From: UBA9988 sp964574105
GTDB taxonomy: Bacteria; Patescibacteriota; Minisyncoccia; Phycocordibacterales; UBA9988
DNA: 30,629 bases
Assembly (NCBI GenBank): GCA_964574105.1
Contig: CAZNKH010000006.1
Coordinates: 1 to 30,629, forward strand
Direction of reading: 5' to 3'
The translations under genes and the position numbers were made by a program. Below are positions 1 to 7,661 of the stretch, piece by piece (within the stretch, counting starts at the first letter, position 1; each line of letters opens with the position of its first letter). The notes under the pieces were generated by a model. The model did no database searches. It was not told the origin of the DNA and saw nothing but the letters and a program-made list of their open reading frames with translations.

Positions 1-608
1 CCTCCTTGGCCAGTGAGTGCGCTTGATATGCTTGAAGATCCGACAAGAGCATTTACTAAATTTCCATTCGTAGAAAGAAGTGTTACCTTACCCTTTGTTC
101 CATTTACAGAAGAGAGCAAGCCAATGGCCACTCCTTCTGTATATACCCAGGTATGCTCTTTGGTAAACTGTGTTGGGATTCCCTTGAGGTCAACAATGAG
201 TGTGTCGTATAACGACTGGTCAGGATACACAAGGACGGGTACAATGACATGCGAGCTTGAGGATGCATAAGAGTCTTCAATGCCACGAAGTATCGCATTT
301 TCTCTTTGCAAGCGCTCTCGTTCTAGAGAGAGGGCATGATAATTTGCAAGCTTTTTTCGAAGCGTCTCATTTTCTTTTTCTAAGAGTACTTTATCAGTAA
401 AGGCAGAAAATAATCCGACATCAGGCTTGAGCGCCTCTCGTTTTGCCTCCCAGAATGGATTAACGAGAAAGAGTGCCCCTCTCATAAGAAGTGACTCGCA
501 GTAGGGAAAGACAACAAGTGCAAGCGGTATAAGAACCACAATGAGGATGATAATACGAATTGTTTCTCTACGGTGAGAGAGTTCTTTAGTGCTGATTAAG
601 CGCCTCAT
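1..608 (-). CDS. mreC: Rod shape-determining protein MreC (3' end outside window)
   Basis: MreC is the periplasm-facing scaffold that links MreB filaments to the cell-wall elongation machinery. The visible 202 codons show a short basic cytoplasmic tail, one membrane segment at about residues 17-34, a charged coiled coil at about 70-105 (pattern LEKENETLRKK, then LERERLQRENAILR) and the start of the beta-rich domain with the family pattern YDTLIVD, later a G-V-A-I-G-L segment and K-V-T-L-L-S. The ATG at 608 lies inside the mreB end, giving a 23-base overlap, so translation is probably coupled. No clear Shine-Dalgarno precedes it. The C-terminal part lies beyond base 1. The mreB-mreC order is the usual one, which supports the call. 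Confidence 0.88.
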   Translation of the reverse strand, partial: MRRLISTKELSHRRETIRIIILIVVLIPLALVVFPYCESLLMRGALFLVNPFWEAKREALKPDVGLFSAFTDKVLLEKENETLRKKLANYHALSLERERLQRENAILRGIEDSYASSSSHVIVPVLVYPDQSLYDTLIVDLKGIPTQFTKEHTWVYTEGVAIGLLSSVNGTKGKVTLLSTNGNLVNALVGSSSISSALTGQG

Positions 609-1638
609 CATTATCTATAAGAACTTCCTTAAACTGTTCAAACTCTTCTAAGACAATACCAGTGCCACGCACAACGGCAGTCAGAGGATCTTCAGCAGTA
701 ATAACAGAGATAGATATTTCTCGCTCGAGAAGCTCTCTAATTCCGTGCATTTGCGCTCCTCCACCAACCAATACGATACCACGATGCATTACATCTGCCA
801 CTACCTCAGGCGGGGTAGATTCTAAGACTTCTTTAATTGTATCAATGAGTGTGGTAATAGAAGCTGAAATTGCTTCTCTAATGTCTGCATCGGTAATAAT
901 TACTTCGCGTGGAAGTCCGGTGATGAGATCTCTCCCACGCACAGTCGTCTCTCGCGCGGCTCCTGCATTTAGAACTGATCCTATAGCCATCTTTACATCT
1001 TCTGCGGTCCTCTGTCCGAGGAGGATCTTAAACTCGTCACGGATGTAGCTAATAATGTCTTCGTTTAATTTATCTCCGGCGATGTGGAGATTGCGTGAAC
1101 GGACAATGCCACCGAGAGATATGACTGCGATATCGGTGGTTCCTCCACCAATATCTATCACCATCATCCCGACAGGATCATAGACCGGCATTCGAATCCC
1201 AATTGCCGCAGCCATCGGTTCCTCTATTAGATGAACCTCTCGTGCGCCGGCATTACTGGTAGCATCTCGCACTGCTCTACGCTCTACATTGGTAATTCCA
1301 GATGGGACTCCCACCACTACTCGTGGCCGGAAATATGACTTTCCAGCTGCCTCCTTTGCTTTTTTTAAAAGATAGGCAAGCATCTCTTCTGTTACTTCAA
1401 AGTTTGAGATGACTCCATCTACCAGCGGACGAATCGCATCAATGTGCGCTGGAGTACGCCCTAACATATAACGAGCATCTGTCCCCACTGCTACAACTCG
1501 GCCAGTCTTTGAATTGAGCGCGACGACAGAGGGCTCGTTAATAACAACCCCTTTACCACGAACATAGACGAGGGTGTTTGCCGTCCCTAAGTCAATGCCG
1601 ACGTCGCTGCCGAGCCAGTTGTATATCCGTTCTTTCAT
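586..1638 (-). CDS. mreB: Rod shape-determining protein MreB (copy 1)
   Basis: Bacterial actin that polymerises on the inner membrane and guides side-wall peptidoglycan synthesis. The 350-residue length is normal. ATP-binding motifs are intact: phosphate-1 GIDLGTANT (14-22), VPSGIT (111-116), LIEEPMAAAIG (about 137-147), phosphate-2 DIGGGTTD (162-169) and the adenosine motif VGGGAQ (291-296). It starts five bases after the proS stop and its end overlaps mreC, so it is probably co-transcribed with proS and mreC. A second mreB lies at 6648-7661 in the same orientation. This copy is the canonical one by context because mreC follows directly. Confidence 0.97.
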   Translation of the reverse strand: MKERIYNWLGSDVGIDLGTANTLVYVRGKGVVINEPSVVALNSKTGRVVAVGTDARYMLGRTPAHIDAIRPLVDGVISNFEVTEEMLAYLLKKAKEAAGKSYFRPRVVVGVPSGITNVERRAVRDATSNAGAREVHLIEEPMAAAIGIRMPVYDPVGMMVIDIGGGTTDIAVISLGGIVRSRNLHIAGDKLNEDIISYIRDEFKILLGQRTAEDVKMAIGSVLNAGAARETTVRGRDLITGLPREVIITDADIREAISASITTLIDTIKEVLESTPPEVVADVMHRGIVLVGGGAQMHGIRELLEREISISVITAEDPLTAVVRGTGIVLEEFEQFKEVLIDNDEALNQH

Positions 1639-1643
1639 ATCGT

Positions 1644-2879
1644 CTAAGCAATGAGCTCTTGCTCGTGGATGAAGCTGGAAGCACCATCTACACGAGAGCG
1701 AACTTCATATGTTCCTTGGCTCAGTGTTTTTTCACTGACGATGATTTGTTCCGGCATCCCCATAAGATCAGCATCGGAGAACTTCTCTCCCGCACTCACT
1801 CCCTCTCTGTCGTCGTAGAGAACATTCGTGCCTCGTGCGGAGAGTGCTGTATGAAGTGCGTCTGCTTGCGCTCGTACCTCTCCTCGTTTTGAGCAGATTA
1901 GTACAAGGTGGTAAGAAAATGGAGCGATTTCTTTTGGCCACACAAGACCTTTTTCGTCCGAGAGGACCTCCGCAACGGTCCCCATCGCGCGTCCTGGACC
2001 AATCCCGTAACTTCCCATTATGACCGATTTCTTTTCTCCTTGCTCATTAGAAAAGAATAGTCCGAGAGGTTCAGAAAAGCGTGTTCCGAGCTTAAAAATA
2101 TTTCCAACTTCAATGCTCCTTTCTTCTCGCAGCTCTGATTTTTGTACTCCCAAGTCGGTAAATACTTCATCTGTGCAGACCTCTTTATTGATGGCAATGT
2201 GCTTTTCAGGATGCACATAGATGGTGTCTTCACCAGCAGAGCACAGCGTTTGAAATTCGTGGCTGTACTTAGAGAAAGCGCCTCCAGAGGCAACGGTGCG
2301 CAGGGTTATAGTACCAAGTCCGAGCCGTGTAAAAATTCGCTCATATGCAGATGCACACTCCTCATAAAATCTATCTAGATCGTCTTGGCTAGTATGGAAT
2401 GAGTACAAATCCTTCATGACAAACTCTCGTCCTCGCAGAATGCCGCTCTTTGCGCGTTCCTCATTTCTAAACTTTGTCTGTATCTGGTACACCGCACGAG
2501 GGAGATCTTTGTATGACTGGATGTGCGCAGTCATGAGCATTGTCACTGCTTCTTCTTGTGTCCAAGCAAATCCAGTCTCACCGCCTGCCTTGTACATGCT
2601 CTTAAACCACACATCACTGTCCCAGCGTGATGTCTTTTTCCACACCTCAGGATTTTGTAGTGACGAGAGCAAGAGCTCCACTCCCCCGATACGGTTCATC
2701 TCGTCACGAATGATGATATTAATCTTTTCAAGCGTCAAGAGCCCAAGAGGTAAGTATGAGTACACACCTGCAGCAACCTTGTCCACAAAGCCTGCTCGAG
2801 TAAGTAAGAGAGCATTTTTTGCTACCTCATCTTTTGGGGCCTCTCGCTGTGTTCTGGTAAATAGTTGGGAGAATCTCAT
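1644..2879 (-). CDS. proS: Prolyl-tRNA synthetase, short form without the editing insertion
   Basis: Class II aminoacyl-tRNA synthetase that charges tRNA-Pro. The chosen ATG (2879) begins MRFSQLFTRT, the usual ProS amino terminus; upstream in-frame codons read through a terminator and are not credible. Class II motif 2 (TKFRNEERAKSGILRGREF) and motif 3 (GSYGIGPGRAMGT) are present, followed by a C-terminal anticodon-binding domain. At 411 residues it lacks the roughly 180-residue INS editing domain found between motifs 2 and 3 in long bacterial ProRS, so cis-editing of Ala-tRNA-Pro is predicted to be absent. A weak promoter (TTGCTC, 17 bases, TAAGAT) ends 7 bases before the ATG. The gene ends in TAG, showing that TAG is a true stop in this organism. 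Confidence 0.95.
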   Translation of the reverse strand: MRFSQLFTRTQREAPKDEVAKNALLLTRAGFVDKVAAGVYSYLPLGLLTLEKINIIIRDEMNRIGGVELLLSSLQNPEVWKKTSRWDSDVWFKSMYKAGGETGFAWTQEEAVTMLMTAHIQSYKDLPRAVYQIQTKFRNEERAKSGILRGREFVMKDLYSFHTSQDDLDRFYEECASAYERIFTRLGLGTITLRTVASGGAFSKYSHEFQTLCSAGEDTIYVHPEKHIAINKEVCTDEVFTDLGVQKSELREERSIEVGNIFKLGTRFSEPLGLFFSNEQGEKKSVIMGSYGIGPGRAMGTVAEVLSDEKGLVWPKEIAPFSYHLVLICSKRGEVRAQADALHTALSARGTNVLYDDREGVSAGEKFSDADLMGMPEQIIVSEKTLSQGTYEVRSRVDGASSFIHEQELIA

Positions 2880-2889
2880 GAACTGTATC

Positions 2890-3276
2890 TTACCCCAAAA
2901 GGTGATAAGGAGCAAAAAAGGGCGAGAAAATCTCGCCCTCACAACATTCTGTCTTATCTTCTTGTGCTCGTATTACTAGGATAAGGGGGTCGTCCCATCC
3001 CCAGTAAGGCCCCCAGGGAAATTGTAGTGGGAATGGTTCCCCGAAGAGGATTCTTGGTATCGGCGCCAGCCCATCAGGTCGGAGAGAGACCATCAGAGAG
3101 ACTCTTTGACTCACGCGAATAAGTACAAACACTGTGTGTGTCCCTGACTCCATTGAAAGAAATCCCTCTACACCGACCATTCCGTGTGATATGTAGATCG
3201 GGTGTGAGAGCGCGACACAGACCACTGTGGCCGCAAGTACAAGTACGATGATTAGTTTCTTTCTCCATCTGCTCAC
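2890..3276 (-). CDS. Small exported or membrane-anchored protein of unknown function
   Basis: I do not recognise this 128-residue protein. It starts at GTG (3276) after a strong Shine-Dalgarno (AGGAGG at 3284-3290, about 8 bases away), and a near-consensus promoter lies further upstream (TTGACT-17-TAGACT), so it is very likely expressed. The amino terminus is basic (RWRKK) and is followed by a hydrophobic segment at about residues 8-25, a signal peptide or single anchor. The remainder is rich in Pro, Gly and Trp (PFPLQFPWGPYWGWDD) and looks like a small extracytoplasmic domain. The last dozen codons read through the terminator hairpin. It stands between the M15-like gene and proS. Confidence 0.65.
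   Translation of the reverse strand: MSRWRKKLIIVLVLAATVVCVALSHPIYISHGMVGVEGFLSMESGTHTVFVLIRVSQRVSLMVSLRPDGLAPIPRILFGEPFPLQFPWGPYWGWDDPLILVIRAQEDKTECCEGEIFSPFFAPYHLLG
2912..2938 (-). terminator. Rho-independent terminator inside the end of the upstream ORF
   Basis: A perfect 8-bp stem (GGGCGAGA/TCTCGCCC) with a 3-base loop is followed on the minus strand by six T residues (2914-2919). It ends the transcription unit of the small exported protein at 2890-3276, and its stem is itself coding for that protein's last residues. The T tract abuts the putative -35 region of proS. Confidence 0.85.
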
Positions 3277-3320
3277 GAGAACTTCCTCCTCTGTTTGATT
3301 TGAGATGCACTTCTGCTACT

Positions 3321-3349
3321 AGTCTATCAGGTTTTTATATAAAAGTCAA
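3321..3349 (-). promoter_or_regulatory. Sigma70-type promoter for the small exported protein
   Basis: On the minus strand TTGACT (3344-3349), a 17-base spacer and TAGACT (3321-3326). The -35 hexamer overlaps the TGA stop of the upstream M15-like gene (3346-3348). Predicted transcription start near 3314, leaving a leader of about 38 bases that carries the AGGAGG ribosome binding site. Confidence 0.75.
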
Positions 3350-4365
3350 TAATTTCCGTCCCCATCATATCCTGGAGTCCCATTACCGCCAGAGTTACAT
3401 AATATGCAATGGTAGTGTTTCCCACCATCTTCTTCTATCTCCAATTTACAACTCCCTTCACTGTAGCTACTATCTACTCTGTATCCAGCCTTTGTCAAGC
3501 ACTCTTTGGTGATCGTATCATCAATGTCTATCGCACAGCCGCCATAGTGGTCACTCCCGAAGGAATGACACCCACTCGCTGTCGCGGTCACCTTCGGGCT
3601 ACAGTGCCCACCAAGATTTTTCAAAAAATCCACTGCTTTTTTACTTAAGCGATTTGCAACACAGCAACCGTCAGAATTCCGTACTGTTTCAAAGGTGACA
3701 GTGCTGGAGATGGTCGATGACGCGGCAAGACAAGGCTCAGTATCTGTACAGCGTTTTACTACTTTCCCAGAGGGACAGCACATGTTAGTTGGATCAGTCT
3801 TATCATAGACTTCCCCGCGAGTCACATCTTTACTATCTTTCCCGGAACAACAAGCTATATTTTTTGCTGGACCTTTGTACCCATTCGGCCGGCGGATGAA
3901 AGGATCTTCTCCATAGATCCAAGTCGAGAAGTATGGCAACTTATTTTCTTCTACCGCCTTTTTACAATAACAATCCGCTGGGAAATGTGATGTTTTCCCG
4001 AGCGCGGAGTAGGTATATCTTGTCACACCATTACTTGAAAATAAAGAGTAAGTGAAATTGCGCAGCAAAAGATTCCCTCTATCTACGCTAAGTTTTGAAT
4101 TCCATTCAATATTTGCGGTGTATCCGCTGATATCTTTCCTTGCGAGCTGCAGAAAGGATTCGTAGTGGTCTGCGAGCGTATCCTTTTTCGGACTACAGTA
4201 TGCCTCCGTAGGTGGAGAGTTGACAATGCCATCATGAAAAATTCCTGCTTTCTGTCCAAGCTTGGAGTCAGTCTGCCACTTACTGACGCCGACTGCGAGA
4301 AAGACAAATGCGACCGCAATGATAAATGCGATAAGATTTTCTTTATTATACATACGCGTAGTCAT
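3346..4365 (-). CDS. Secreted cysteine-rich protein with an M15/hedgehog-like zinc peptidase motif
   Basis: A 339-residue protein with an N-terminal membrane segment (about residues 11-27) and a long outer part holding 18 cysteines, several paired (CYC, and CC three times), which suggests disulfides outside the cytoplasm. Near the C terminus SDHYGGCAIDID (271-282) matches the SxHxxGxAxD signature of M15 D,D-peptidases and hedgehog-type domains, with H273 and D280 as likely zinc ligands. HYHC (317-320) can supply the final histidine, and E311/E312 lie just before it. Known family role: cleaving D-Ala peptide bonds in peptidoglycan. The cysteine-rich middle resembles no family I recognise. The gene follows rseP by 20 bases. 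A lytic or remodelling enzyme is plausible, but the substrate is inference. Confidence 0.6.
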   Translation of the reverse strand: MTTRMYNKENLIAFIIAVAFVFLAVGVSKWQTDSKLGQKAGIFHDGIVNSPPTEAYCSPKKDTLADHYESFLQLARKDISGYTANIEWNSKLSVDRGNLLLRNFTYSLFSSNGVTRYTYSALGKTSHFPADCYCKKAVEENKLPYFSTWIYGEDPFIRRPNGYKGPAKNIACCSGKDSKDVTRGEVYDKTDPTNMCCPSGKVVKRCTDTEPCLAASSTISSTVTFETVRNSDGCCVANRLSKKAVDFLKNLGGHCSPKVTATASGCHSFGSDHYGGCAIDIDDTITKECLTKAGYRVDSSYSEGSCKLEIEEDGGKHYHCILCNSGGNGTPGYDGDGNY

Positions 4366-4385
4366 GACACTTTAGTGTATATTGA

Positions 4386-5447
4386 TTAAAACAAATTGTG
4401 AATATCTCGAATGGTAATGAGTACCATCAGAGCAATTAAGACAACAAATCCGGTGAGGTGGAGTATGCCCGTTATTCGTTCTGGTAATGAGCGACGCAAT
4501 ACCCCCTCAATAGCAAGTATCAAGAGCCTCCCACCATCAAGCGCAGGAAAAGGAAGCAGATTAACAATTGCCAAATTTACCGAAATAATAGCGGTAAGTG
4601 AGAGGAGGTAGATGAGCCCCAGTCCTCGGGCAGTACTGACAAGACTCACCAAACCAACAGGACCAGTGACTGCATCGAAAGCAGGAGTGCCGGAGAAAAT
4701 ACTTTGTACAATAAAAAGGAGTGTAGAGAGTGTCGCCCATGCGAGATGTATCGTCATTGAAAATCCGCTCACGAGAGCATCAAAGAAAGAGAGCTTCAGT
4801 GTCCCTATCCTATCAAGACCGATGCCAATACTCTTTTCTTTTCCTGTTTCTTGTATCGGTACAACGACGACGGACTTCTCTGTACTCGCTCGCATAACAA
4901 CAAATTCAATCCCTCCGGAAGATTCCTTTACAATGCGCTGGATATCGTCTATTTTCGGATCACGTAGTGTGTTTACTGATACAATAGTATCTCCCCCTCG
5001 CATCCCTGACTTCTCTGCAGGAGAGTCGGTAAGAACATTCGTAATCACCGTTGTTGGGTGAGACAAGGTATAGCCTTCTGGTACTGCGGTATCAGAAATA
5101 GGAAGTCCTAATACAAGACCGAGAGAAATAAGAGCCCAGCCAAGGAGCGCATTACAGAGTACTCCTCCTGAGAGTACCGCAGCTTGTATGAGGCGCGGGC
5201 GAGACGCAAGAGAGCGCGGGTCATTTTTTTCAGTCCCATCCTCTCCGCGGATCTTTACATAGCCTCCAATAGGAAGCGCGTTGATTGCGTACTTAGTCTC
5301 ACCCCACTTCTTTACCCAGAGTCGCGGAGGAAAGCCAACCGCAAATTCATCCACAGCAACCCGAGCCCACTTTGCAATACTAAAGTGTCCCAATTCATGT
5401 ACAACAATAAGTACTACTAAGATAATAAGGAAGATAAGGATACTCAT
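4386..5447 (-). CDS. rseP: RseP-type site-2 intramembrane zinc metalloprotease
   Basis: Site-2 protease that cuts transmembrane substrates such as anti-sigma factors or signal-peptide remnants. The 353-residue protein has HELGH at 17-21 in the first membrane helix (two zinc histidines and the catalytic Glu), a PDZ domain at about 120-195 (LTDSPAEKSGMRGGDTIVSV) and the second metal motif NLLPFPALDGGR at 296-307, with D304 as the third ligand. Further hydrophobic helices lie near 225-250, 275-297 and 328-347. All catalytic residues are present. Its ATG overlaps the frr stop by four bases (ATGA), so the two are translationally coupled. No anti-sigma factor is encoded nearby. Confidence 0.95.
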   Translation of the reverse strand: MSILIFLIILVVLIVVHELGHFSIAKWARVAVDEFAVGFPPRLWVKKWGETKYAINALPIGGYVKIRGEDGTEKNDPRSLASRPRLIQAAVLSGGVLCNALLGWALISLGLVLGLPISDTAVPEGYTLSHPTTVITNVLTDSPAEKSGMRGGDTIVSVNTLRDPKIDDIQRIVKESSGGIEFVVMRASTEKSVVVVPIQETGKEKSIGIGLDRIGTLKLSFFDALVSGFSMTIHLAWATLSTLLFIVQSIFSGTPAFDAVTGPVGLVSLVSTARGLGLIYLLSLTAIISVNLAIVNLLPFPALDGGRLLILAIEGVLRRSLPERITGILHLTGFVVLIALMVLITIRDIHNLF

Positions 5448-5998
5448 AGTGTGGTGATCTCAGTACGCTTCTTCTCCGCAAGTGCTTCAAAGCGAGAATG
5501 GATGTCATTCACTAATCGTTGGAGCTCATCTTTCGCACGGAAACGCTCATCCTCTGAAAGATCACCAGCCTTCTCTTTCGTCAAAATATCATTCTGTGTT
5601 TTTTCACGCTCAGTGCGTACGGATATGCGCGCCTCTTCAAGTTTAATCCCAATGAGCTTCACCATCTGTGTGCGACGCTCCCCTGTCAATTCTGGGAAAA
5701 TAACCCGTACGCCACTCCCATCTGGTACCGCAGAAACACCAAGGTTTGCGGCATCAATTCCCTTCTGTATGGCGCCAATGAGAGAAGTATCCCACGGAGT
5801 AATGTAGAGTGTACGAGCGTCTTGAACAGTAATGCTTCCCATATGTCTTAAATCATTGCGTGATCCATAGGCGTCTATCTGTACTTTATCTAAGATGCGT
5901 GGAGTCGCTTTTCCTGTGCGCAGGAGTGAAAGTTCTTCATTCAACCAATTCTCTATCGTTGAGAATTGTTCTTTTAGTGTTTGAAAATTATATGCCAT
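5444..5998 (-). CDS. frr: Ribosome recycling factor
   Basis: RRF splits post-termination ribosomes together with EF-G. At 184 residues it has the standard family length. It shows the family pattern in domain I (LSLLRTGKATPRILDKVQIDAYG) and the conserved end of domain II leading into the C-terminal helix (IFPELTGERRTQMVKLIGIK, then SVRTEREKTQNDI). The gene is the head of an frr-rseP pair with an ATGA overlap and lies 23 bases after the delta' gene. No promoter stands out in that gap, although CACTAT is found 7 bases before the ATG. Confidence 0.97.
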   Translation of the reverse strand: MAYNFQTLKEQFSTIENWLNEELSLLRTGKATPRILDKVQIDAYGSRNDLRHMGSITVQDARTLYITPWDTSLIGAIQKGIDAANLGVSAVPDGSGVRVIFPELTGERRTQMVKLIGIKLEEARISVRTEREKTQNDILTKEKAGDLSEDERFRAKDELQRLVNDIHSRFEALAEKKRTEITTL

Positions 5999-6021
5999 AG
6001 CGTTAATAGTGTAGCAGATGT

Positions 6022-6651
6022 CTAGTGCCCGGGTAAAGTAAGCGCAAAATGTTCTAAGAGCTGTCTGAGTCCCATTGGATGACGATTTGCCGCCTTATTA
6101 GCACTTAGAATCATTTCATATTCTCGTACCGAGAGCGCGGGTACAAATGAAAGAGATCGTACTAGTTCGTAAGCTTCAGTATGACCATCGGTGTTCATTG
6201 CGGAAGCAACGATTGCGAGGCGCTTTGGAGCTGAAACGAAGAGAAAATGCTGGACATTATCTATTTTTGTACCCTCTCTGTTCATAGAGAATCGTTGGCA
6301 ACGCGAAATGAGTGTCGGGATAAGCGCGTATGAAGTACGGAGGTGAATCACAAACACAATTCCCTCAGATGGTTCTTCTAAGATCTTTAGAAGTGCGTGC
6401 TGTGCTTCTTGGAGTATTGTGTGTGCTCGAAGGATGAAGAAAGTACGAGCATCCTGCCTTCTTGTTGCTTGTGTGCGAAGCTCTCGCACATCTTCTATGT
6501 GTAGGACATCCCGTTCAATGAGAAAAAAATTTTCTCCTCGTTCATGCAAACTACAGAGTAAATCTTTTGTAGCATCCGGAAACGCCCCCTCTACAATATA
6601 TGCGTGAGCGTGTCCTTCCTCTATTTGTGTTAATAAAGCTGAGATGCTCAC
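6022..6651 (-). CDS. holB: DNA polymerase III delta'-like clamp-loader subunit
   Basis: Delta' is the non-hydrolysing AAA+ subunit that helps load the beta clamp. This 209-residue protein shows the family patterns HAYIVEG at the start, a segment equivalent to the Walker B strand, QHALLKILEEP (about 83-93) and the sensor/SRC motif ISRCQRF. The P-loop is absent: the position normally holding GxxGxGK reads EGAFPDATK. Delta' commonly lacks a functional P-loop, but the protein is also short (about 330 residues in E. coli) and misses most of the C-terminal collar domain. The GTG start overlaps the stop of the second mreB (GTGA). Confidence 0.8.
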   Translation of the reverse strand: MSISALLTQIEEGHAHAYIVEGAFPDATKDLLCSLHERGENFFLIERDVLHIEDVRELRTQATRRQDARTFFILRAHTILQEAQHALLKILEEPSEGIVFVIHLRTSYALIPTLISRCQRFSMNREGTKIDNVQHFLFVSAPKRLAIVASAMNTDGHTEAYELVRSLSFVPALSVREYEMILSANKAANRHPMGLRQLLEHFALTLPGH

Positions 6652-7661
6652 CGTTTTGAAAGAATGCTCATCTTATAGGTGCCAATGTGTAAAAGTGCGG
6701 TTCCTGTTCCATTGGCCACGCAAAAGAGTGCATTCTCTGCATTAATTGCTTTCACTCCAGTGCGCTTAAATACCAATTCTGGGAGATTGCGTAATTGGGA
6801 TGAGCCACCGGTCATAGTAATCCCTTGATCAATAATGTCTGCGGCAAGTTCTGGTGGAGTATCCTGAAATACATCTTTAATTGCTTTAATCATTAAACGA
6901 AGCTGTGGTTGAATCGCTCGGACAATCTCATTTGTCTTTATTTCTACCGAGCGTGGCAATCCTGTGATAAAATCACGCCCCTTAAGTGTATACGAGAGCT
7001 CTTCATCAACGGGAAGTGCTGAGCCGATGCGTATCTTTACCTCTTCTGCTGTTTTATCTCCGATTGCTAGATTAAATGTCTTCTTGATGTAGTCTCCAAT
7101 CGCCAAGTCTAATTTGTCTCCAGCGCATTTTACAGAAGTTGAGGCGACAATACCACCTAGCGAGATGACTGCAACATCCGTAGTCCCTCCACCAATATCT
7201 ACTACCATATGCCCTGTTGCTTCTTGGATTGGGATACCGGCACCGATAGCGGCCAAGATTGGTTCCTTCACCACATACGCATTCCGTGCTCCGGCACGCA
7301 GTGCCGCTTCGATCACTGCTCGTCTCTCTGTGGAAGTAATTCCTGCAGGAACAGAAACCATAACATCAGGTTTGAGAAATCCCCATGTACCTAGCGCCTT
7401 TCCAATAAAGTAGCGAAGCATTGCTTCGGTGACACGGTAATCGGCGATGACGCCATCCTTCATAGGGCGATAGGCAATGATAGAGTCAGGGGTTTTACCA
7501 ATCATTGTCTTTGCTTCCGTACCTACGGCGAGCACCTTTTTATCATATTCAGAGATTGCGACAACCGATGGTTCATTCAGCACAATACCCCTCCCCGGTG
7601 CGTAAACCAGAGTGTTAGCGGTACCTAGATCAATTCCAAGTCGTCGTGATGGCCAAAGCAT
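6648..7661 (-). CDS. MreB-like bacterial actin (copy 2)
   Basis: Second MreB paralogue, 337 residues from the ATG at 7661, whose A is shared with the TAA of the upstream gene (TAATG junction). The phosphate motifs GIDLGTANT (9-17) and DIGGGTTD (155-162) and an adenosine-motif equivalent (MTGGSSQ) are present, so ATP binding is likely. It differs from copy 1 at motif positions: VVKEPILAAIG replaces LIEEPMAAAIG, and GGSSQ replaces GGGAQ. It is embedded in a murA-unknown-mreB2-holB-frr-rseP run without mreC or mreD next to it, so it may serve a different filament or co-polymerise with copy 1. An MreB or Mbl assignment cannot be settled from sequence alone. Confidence 0.9.
   Translation of the reverse strand: MLWPSRRLGIDLGTANTLVYAPGRGIVLNEPSVVAISEYDKKVLAVGTEAKTMIGKTPDSIIAYRPMKDGVIADYRVTEAMLRYFIGKALGTWGFLKPDVMVSVPAGITSTERRAVIEAALRAGARNAYVVKEPILAAIGAGIPIQEATGHMVVDIGGGTTDVAVISLGGIVASTSVKCAGDKLDLAIGDYIKKTFNLAIGDKTAEEVKIRIGSALPVDEELSYTLKGRDFITGLPRSVEIKTNEIVRAIQPQLRLMIKAIKDVFQDTPPELAADIIDQGITMTGGSSQLRNLPELVFKRTGVKAINAENALFCVANGTGTALLHIGTYKMSILSKR

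Noticed and set aside
2943..2979. Rightward ORF opposite proS ending here
   Set aside because: It is a shadow of the strongly supported proS coding sequence and carries no ribosome binding site.
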